This document shows, piece after piece, positions 9,701 to 18,700 of a stretch of DNA of 21,739 nt; the first letter of the stretch is position 1, and every line of letters starts with the position of its first letter. The translations under genes and the position numbers were made by a program. Under the pieces are notes generated by a model. That model ran no database searches. It was not told the origin of the DNA and saw nothing but the letters and a program-made list of their open reading frames with translations. This DNA is from Saccoglossus kowalevskii. Lineage: Eukaryota > Hemichordata > Enteropneusta > Harrimaniidae. The stretch is taken from the NCBI RefSeq assembly GCF_000003605.2, contig NW_003133383.1, positions 62,493 through 84,231 of the forward strand, in the 5' to 3' direction.

Positions 9701-12700
9701 CGGAGCTATCTCAGTCGATAGGCTGCTTGTTCTCTATATTTTACATTCAACTCATCAAAAACCAGTGAAAATAAATTCCATGCAAAACACCCTAAAAAAA
9801 GTATCTCCAGCGAAAAATAATTTCACCTTGAATATAGTATTTTACAGTATGTCACCTGCCGATTGGGATTCAGACTGGGTTTTTTACAGAAAAAAAAAAG
9901 TCACGCAACAGATAGTCTCCAAGGCATCCTCTCACGTGTTGGCTTTGTTGCTATGACAACATATCATTTTCATCCTGTCAAGCAGGAGAAATGAATGCCA
10001 CAGGTCACTGATGAGACTGAATTTAAAAAGTTGGTGGATTTATCCATCAATTATTCGCTTGAACGTCATATATATGGCATTATATAGAACAGAAAACAAT
10101 AGAATTTTTCGTTTTATTAAAAGCTGTTTTTATTTGTTTGGCATAAATTACATCGCCAAAATTATTGTCGGTACGCTCAAATACTGTGGAATACTTTATT
10201 TTCACTGAAATTAATTTTCGCTGAAATGGGTTTTTGGGCGTTTTGTACGGATTAAATTTTCACGGAATCATCCCTTCAGTGAAAATAGCGAAAATAAAGT
10301 ATTCTACAGTATTTAGTTTACATCAGATGATAAAGTGCTACATTTCTAAATACTAAGTGTGAAAGAATATAATTTAGCCGCCTACTTTCTTTTCAACAAA
10401 ATCATCAAAGTCTGGTGCACAAGACCAGTCAGTCAGATTTATTTTGTGATTTAGTCTGTTGATTATCAAGCAGAAAATTCAATTTGTTGACTTTCTGGCA
10501 CCCTCGTATGTTGCAATTTTCAGCTATTGGCAAGACACTTCAAGTTTACTGTGCACCAAATTTGAACTGGCAACTCAATTTTTTTTTTCGTGTTTGTGTG
10601 AGGAACAAGCGCATGACCAATCAGAACATATTTTAAAAGCTGTAGAGTTTTTTTTTTTACCGTACACTAAATTGGTTAGTAGCACATTTGATTGGTTGCT
10701 GTACTTTTACCACATGATTGGTTTGCTGTACTTAATAAAATACACTCCATTGGTTGCTGTACTATGTTTAATGCATTTGATTGGTTGCTGTACTTTTACC
10801 ACATGATTGGTTGCTGTACTTAATAAAATACACTCCATTGGTTGCTGTACTATGTTTAATGCATTTGATTGGTTGCTATAATTAGTACAAGACAATTGAT
10901 TGGTTGCTATACTTTTACCTGACGATTGGTTGCTATACTTCATAAAATACACTCCATTGGTTGCTATAATATGTTTAATGCATTTGATTGGCTGCTGTGC
11001 TTTGGACAAGACACTTGATTGGTTGCTGTACTTTGCATGAGCAGTTTGATTGGTTGCTATGCATCTAGGCTAGCTCAGAAGATGTGGCTATTTTTAAAAT
11101 TAGACATAAATCTTGTGTAGACACATGGCATCCTCAGTGGTATTTAAAGTCTCTATATGTTAATGTCCATCCTGATGTTATTGCTTGTGACCTTTGGGGT
11201 CATCATAACAAGTCTATAAATTGCTTTTAAGGGTCGCTAGCGTTAGATAGAGCTGGATGCTTACTTGACAGAACACAGGTCTCTAGGGGGGGTTTGGAGA
11301 CAGGATGCCAGGCAACAGGCCACTGTCAGGGGTTAGATGATAAATTGACACCAGAAACCTTTCATCTAGACTGACCAAGCAGAATAAAATAGACTGATGG
11401 AGAACAGTCAGTTCTGGAAGATTGGAGCTGGAATGTTGCAGTGCTACTGTTCGGTTTTATTGGCCCTTTTGGGGTTTTAAATAGTCATCTGATGGTATGA
11501 TTCGAGTAACAGAAATAATTTGATGCAAGGAGTTAAAATGTTGTACATTTCACAGGGGACGTATTTCTGCTTGTCAGGAAAAGTCATAGAATTTTGTTGC
11601 ATTGAAATTTAATAAGGGTCTGGTAAAGTGGACAAGGGAGTCACAGTAATTTTCGCTGAATTTTATATCTTCAAAATTACTGTGGAATACTTTATCGCTG
11701 GAATTAATTTTCGCTGAAAAGCCTTTTTTGGGCGTTTTGTATGGAATTTATTTTCACTGATTTTTGATGAGTTTAATGTGAAATATAGGAAAAAAAGTAT
11801 ATTCGCTGGATTTTATTTTCACGGAATCATCTCTTCAGCGAAAATAGCGAAAATAAATTCCAAGCGAAAATAAAGTATTCTACAGTATTAAAATTGCTAA
11901 TAAGCGACACCTACATCGTCATTCACATTAAGTCCTTGTAAAATGAAACTTTAAAATTTTTTTTTTTTTTTTCAAAATATAAATTCTATAAAGTTAGACA
12001 TCTGGGGATAACTGCCTTAAAGTAAAATATTCAGCCTAAGTGTATAGTTAGCTCCAGTGACAGGTTTATTTATATACAGTCAGTTAGCAGGTTATTTAGC
12101 ACAATGATGGATACGGTGCTAGTTCTGCTTGGAAAGTTTTGACTTGACAGGTGACTGGTGTATAGCCATCAAGCATGACTTCATCAATGTTTTTTGAGTG
12201 TTTTGTATGGAATTTATTTTCACTGATTTTTGATGAGTTTAATGTGAAATATAGGAAAAAAAAGTATATTCGCTGGATTTTATTTTCACAGAATCATCCC
12301 TTCAGCGAAAATAAATTCCAAGCGAAAATAAAGTATTCCACAGTAGTTCCACCAACCAGAATTAGTTCTCCTATTATTAGTTCTTTCCTCGCTTGATCAA
12401 AGTCGTCCATATTGTGTTAGTTTCTCCTGAAAAAAAAAGTTTAACAGTTTACAATACAATATTTAAGATGGAGGTGAATATTTTAGTGTTGCTTTGTTTT
12501 ATCAGGCTGTTGGTTGTGCGAGTGTGCACGTGTTCGTTCTATATGTGTCCAATATGAACTAGTCTGGGAGTAAAATAATATTAACACCTGAAACAACGAA
12601 AAATTAAAAATCACCAAATGTCCAATTCAGAAGTTGTAGTGCTGTTTTTCGAGATACTATTTAGAGAGTTTTTGATTTTCAAATTGGGCTTCTTGAAAAA

Positions 12701-15700
12701 TAGCTTATCACAAACCGTGTACTATAAAATTTCTACTGGAAACCATCGCTTCTATTAAAATGATACAATACAACAGAGAGAATGCGGCTTCTATTAGAGC
12801 ATGTACACATATGAGAAATGGTGAATTTTTGGTTTTCAGTTGTTTAAAAAGAATGGGTATGGCCTCTATTAGTGATGCGGCTTCTAATACAGATTTTGGG
12901 GTAGTATGTGTTTGAATATCGGAACTGTTGAAGTACTGAGTTTATTGTGGAATTAAAATTCTGCTTTTCTTTCCTTAGCCAATCATAGTTAGTTGAATCA
13001 CACTACATTCCCGTGTCTTGTCTTCCAATAGAATTTATCTGTTACTGACGAATCCAGGTCAATGACCTTTATTTTTACTACCGAAATGTGTATGTATGTC
13101 AACAGGGTTATATAAATGTTAACTGACACTTATAAAAGTTACAGTCTATTTTTATATAGTATTGTGCTAGTATCATTAAACTTTTGTTTATAGGTTTTCT
13201 TGCGTAACATCTGCTGTTATCCGCCTGCTGTCACCATACCCTTATCTTATATATTCTAACTTTTGTCGAAAGTTTTCCAAAACAGTACTTTGATCTTAAG
13301 TTGAGTACTGTAAAGTGACTAATTTTCACTGGGTTTAAATTTCACTGATTTACCATTTCAGGCATATTCAGTGGGTTTTAAATTCACGGTTTCATCATTT
13401 AGATGTGTTCTATGCTAAATTTTACATATTCACTGGGTTTTTAATTTAGCGCATTTTCCAGTCAACAAAATAAGCTAAATTAAAACCCAGTGAATAATTA
13501 CCCCCTTTACAGTATCTGTGCATAGATATGATCTCATTTGAATATGACCTATGACCTAGTCTGCAGTTCCCACCATTTTATGACATCCTAATAGTAACAA
13601 ATGCAAAAAATGTTTAAAATAAGAAAACAAAACTTCCATGATCTTTAGGACATTTGTGCTAAAACTATTTGCAATAAAATTAACAGTAGCGTTTTGATTA
13701 TTCTGCATTCAGTCTTTTAATATCATAAAATAAAGAGTATTTATATAAACATTTTCTTTCTGCGCTATTTTTATCCAGGTTTACCGACCTATACAATATA
13801 GTTTGACCACCTACTTTTGCAACCTATTACTAAATATTTCAAAGGAAATTCTTTTTGAGTGTAAGGATGGAGTTCATTTTGAAAAAAAAAATTAGTAAAA
13901 TTAATAACCAGTAAAAATAAGTTTTGCTTGCTAACATCATAAGTGAATTTGTTGGCACTTTCACATTAGTGTTTTTTTATCAACAAAGTATTATCGCTAA
14001 ATACTGTAATTTGCTTTCAAGAGAGAAAATTTTTTGTATCACAGTAATAATGTCTTTGGAGTCCGCGATCTTTTATCACAAATACCATAAAATTCTGAAG
14101 TAGTGAAAATCCCTAACAGGAAAATTAAAAAGGTTTTACAGTTCTTTTGCCATTATGTCAATTATTATATTGAAAATGAATCAATTTGCCAGCTATATTT
14201 GATCATGTCTTGTGTTGGTCTATTCTCGATGAATCAGCCTTGCAAGAAATATCACCTCAGAGTTTATTGATCTCGGAATCCATGAGCTGTAAATACTGTC
14301 TCTGAATGTTTTATGTGTTCATTTCACTGAAATCTGAATATTCAGAAAAAAAAGACTATTTGCATCATAGTTTAAGGTTACAAACTCAAAGAAGAAAGAA
14401 AAAATACTTTTCTACTTTTATGCTCAGTCACTTTTATTTTCAAATACAGTATTTGCTCTATTAGAAGCACATTTTATATATATATATAAACTAAAAATTG
14501 GAGTTATTGAATGCTAGATCATTGAAATATGGAATATTTTGTTCATTGGCTCGCCTCTGTGATTTACGTAACCATATGAGCTTTTAATATTTAGCTAAGA
14601 TTTTGTCAAATTCTACTGGACATTAAGGATTGGTTTTCAAGCCCCTGTATTGTATTCAGTAAACACTGGAATTATTTGCAGAAATCCACTAAATTAAATC
14701 TATGTGAATTTGTACAATAAAATATTAAAATTAAATCTTAGTGAAAATTAAATGTTAATAGTACTCTCCTGTGATTGGATAGAATGTTGGCAATTGGGAT
14801 CAGGTAACCAATGAGATAAAGTCTTGTACGAATACTAATGACGGCCATATTTCACTCTCCTGTATGTCTGTGTCTTGCTGGTACATCTATTCATGCAGTT
14901 CCGAAAATAATCAATTGTTGGTGGACTCGTACATCATGTCACTAGAGTGTTAAAATGAAATATTAACATGTCTATCAGTGGGTTTAATGGTCTCTTTCAT
15001 CTTGCTCATGTCACGTCATGCCATATACTAATTCTGAGTTTATTTTGTTCCTTCCTAGGAGACTGCCATGTAATTCAACCGATATGTTTATATTCTGCTG
15101 GACTTTATTTGTGCAAGTCAGAGGTAAGACTTTCAGTTTAGCGGTTAATGATTTTCTGAACGACAGCTCGGCAAGTGGTTATGGTTTCTCTATATAGTGC
15201 ATTCAAGCTGTGCAGATTTTGAAACCAATCCTTGTCGCCATAGCAATACTTTAGATATTTTGGTGATAACAAAATACAAATTTTTGTTCATAGATACCAA
15301 AAAGTAACTGTTAACTGCTGTCCATAGCTGTGGTCGTCACATGGGTTTGATAGATTGAGTCTTGATTCCATAATCCTTTACGCGAAAACCGTATTTTGTC
15401 TATTTAAAAGCGCATCTTCAATAAAATCACACGTTTTCTGAAAAGGTCATTGTATGTTCATTAAAAAACAATTTATTTTGACCATAGACACAACTCTGTC
15501 ATTTGCGTAAGTACATGTGCTTCTAGTACAGCATACAATATTCAGTGTACGCCACAGTGTAAACAAACTTTGCATATTATGAACGCATACCAAACATGAC
15601 ACTGTGCATGAAGCAGAATGGGAATGCATCATATTATATGTTAAAAATACTGTCTTAATGTGTGTGTGTTGAAACTGTCTGTGTTGGTGCTGCAACAGCT

Positions 15701-18700
15701 TATAGCTGTTCTCAGTCTTCCATCCATCAAGTTTCGAAATTCAAAAGCAATTTATCACCCAGGCATTGATAATTACTCAATTCCCAGGAGTCGTAATTTG
15801 TCGTACTTTACACCGAAACATAGACGAGCATTTTAAAAGCTGTCTTAAACGCCTTATAGATACATGCTCTCTGAAAAGCGATTTCTGCAGACATAGTTTT
15901 TAACCAAACTGAATGTATGTTTTGTAATTGGACAAAACCACCCAACTGCATCTCCCACTGTACCTCTTGAAGTGTGTTGAATTCCCTCTGGGTTCAAAGG
16001 CATGCCCGTGTACAACTACTTGATTGTATTTATCTCAAATGCTCATCTCAACATGTATCATGTAAAAACTGTACAAATAGTGCATAGTATCATTCAACTC
16101 AAAACAGCAAAGTACAAAGGATGTATAATGGGATTATGTTCAAAAACATAATTAATCGGATTAGTTGGCGCCAGTGATTTTTTTCATTTATGCCTTACAT
16201 GGTTCGATATAAGCTATGCTGTAACAGGCTGTACATGTATGTAAGCTTTGATATAGTCGCCCCAATGTAAGGATTGCTTTAATTGGCTAGATGTAAGGAA
16301 TGTTGTAATTGGCTGGTTGTTTTGATGCCTGGGATAGAGAGAGTAACTGATAACCGTTCATATGAACCGAGATTGGTGTCAGATTACGTTACAGTTGCCT
16401 TTCCTGTTATGCATATGCAAATTACCATTGTGCCTGCTACTTCAGGGGTTGGCTTGCAATGCCTCAGTGGGCCTGTTTTTGATACAGTACTGTGACTGGA
16501 GTCAGGTGGTTTACAGTCCAGCTCGTAGGACAAGTCTTGACTTGCTCCAGCATTAAAAAGATCCTTGTACCTGATGAGAGGTATTTCCTCTGGACTGTTT
16601 CCAAAGGTAAAGAAAAATGAACTTTGTGACCTCATTTCATTGTTAGATCTGCGTAACAAATACCTGTATTTTTGTGAGGAAGTCTGCTTTCATGCCTTGT
16701 GGAAGTCAAAAGTGCAGGGTTTTTTTTTTTTTTGCAACTTGGACTATTTTCAGAAAATCACCAAAATTGAATCAATTTGTGGGAAGAAGAATAATACTAA
16801 CTTCAATGCATGATGCATGGTTTCTGTCTGTGTACTGGGTTTTGACTCTTTCTTGGAAATAGAAAACCCAGTTTGTATTTATTATTACATCTCAAATATA
16901 ATTACTGATATTTTTAGGTGTAATATTTTTCGGTAGTTTGAAACTGTTTTGATATTTAGTCTTGTTTTCTAATTATTCAAACTAAATTGTCTTGTTTTCC
17001 TTTCATGCAGAAAAGTGAATATTTCAAAAGCTGAAAAGTCTCTTATATTACTGGTTGATTATCCTTGTTTCAGATGTTGTAAGAAATGAATGACAAAAGC
17101 TTTCATCTGTGTGACTACTCCTAAGAAATGGAGAAATGTAATATGCTGGCACATTGCCAATAACGTTGCGGCTGACAGAGAAACTCTTAAGTTTAGCGAC
17201 AGCTGATTTGAGTTTGTAAGATTGTTCACTTCATTGTGGAAACGATCAAACTCACAAAAAAGTAAAACAAAAAAACTGGGCTGGTTGACGCCATCGTGAG
17301 TAGTTTCATGATGCAGTAAAACATTAATTGAATCATTATTCATGTGAGTGGGTGGAGTTTCATTCTTGTTTATTTGCGTATTAACATATCTTACTACCTT
17401 TTATTGTCATCCAGTCCATGCTAGTAATAGTAATTTGCTTGCATGCAAAATGTTTATATCAATTCAATCTGCACATTCACCAGTTTGTTTTCTGACTTGT
17501 AACTTAAGTTGGATAGAGTATATCCATTTGTCCATGTGGTGAATTTTAAGTCTATTTAGTGGGGGGGGGGGGGGGGTTGTTCAAAGCAGGTTAAAGAGAC
17601 TGATTTGTGCCTGTTGGTTTTATTCAACTTGATCATTTTGTTTTTATGTTCTATCGTAACTATTGTCGGCATCTTTGTTGCATTATTACTAGGCAGGTTT
17701 TGTTTTACGAGTACTGTAATGGAACGTGACTGGCCCACCATAACTTATTGACTTGAAGGGTCTAAAAATAATGCTTAGGCAATAACTGAGCATGCTCGGT
17801 TGTGTTGAAGGGATGCCCTTTATTTAAATGAACTCGGTACAATACTCGGTACACAGACTGATAGTACATAGCTTTAGACGATCATATCAGACTGAGGAAG
17901 CTCGGTAAGTTCAATGCAGCATGATTAAGATGAAGATTACATTTCAGTATTAATGTATTTGGTTTCTTCATTTTATCTCTGCATTCTATTCAATTAACCT
18001 ATGAACTGGTGGTCTGGTAATGCCGATCGGCGTCGTGCCATGCTCGTGTTTCAGTTTAATATGCATTCGTGTGGAGAGCTCTGTCAATCCTTACAGAAGC
18101 AAATTTGTAATATTTCCTTCAGACTTTCGTCATTTACTGCTAAATTAAATATTTCATGACAAAAATTCTAATAAATTATAATTATTATTCAGACCAAAAT
18201 AAAAAAAAAAGAAAAGTTGATTTGCAGTGGAAAATTATGCAGATAATATTTTTTATTGAGATGAAGCTTTTGAGGCACTTACAGAACTGGAAATGACCTT
18301 GATATAAGTGTTTGCAGTTAAAATGTCAGTGGATAGGATTTGCTGTGAAATACCTAAGTGTAGTGGACTGTGCAAAACGTGTCCTGACATGTTTCTATTT
18401 TTTCTTTCTTTCTTTATGAATGAATAGTTGCATGCACATTGCGACCTCTTGATATAAGATCTAATTATAGGTGGTTATTTGTTAGACTTCAATATATGCA
18501 GAATATGTAGACCACAGGTAAAATCTCTTTTTTTTCGGGCCAATGCTAGGTCAATTAAAAAAAATACATGTGGTTCCAATTATCCACTGTACCTAAAAAA
18601 ATATTTGCTTACTCTCAACTTTTTTTTTGTTTTTTGGTCAAACATAAAAAAAATGGTTCAAAAAAATTTGAATGGAATTGACTGTTATCAAAATATTTGC

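Larger units (their letters stand above)
8977..9849. mobile_element. Family A element interrupted by a composite insertion
   Basis: The left end TACTGTAAAATACTTTATTT and the right end (TATTTTACAGTA) are those of family A, but they lie 870 bases apart instead of ~210. Left arm 8977 to ~9024 and right arm ~9733-9849 align to the copies at 4604 and 11678. About 50 bases of normal interior are missing and replaced by ~700 bases of unrelated sequence. The junctions both lie near CTATTTT/CTATATTTT. Confidence 0.75.
1640..15058 (+). other. RBL intron 3 (13,419 bases, phase 2)
   Basis: Donor gtcagt and acceptor ttgttccttcctag bound this intron; splicing gives RKQR-RLPCN, the expected join. It holds most repeats in the window: family A, B, C and D elements, three splice- or CCAAT-motif minisatellites, a composite insertion and nuclear-receptor-like sites, each listed separately. 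No nested gene on either strand could be supported. Intron retention after exon 3 would stop the frame at 1668-1670. Confidence 0.9.

Noticed and set aside
10707-11009. 100-codon minus-strand frame rich in ATNQ and HI(I/V) repeats
   Set aside because: It is translation of the CCAAT minisatellite with no independent support.
10061-11053. CRISPR-like reading of the regularly spaced 31-base array
   Set aside because: The host is an animal genome, the units are contiguous with no unique equal-length spacers, and no associated genes exist.
16283-16862. Cluster of overlapping open frames on both strands in intron 4
   Set aside because: None resembles a known protein; they overlap each other in several frames, and the flanking RBL exons splice across them.
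17832-17910. Cryptic exon ending at CTCG|GTAAGT near 17899-17906
   Set aside because: The donor is good, but no upstream acceptor with a pyrimidine tract and no conserved coding frame were found.
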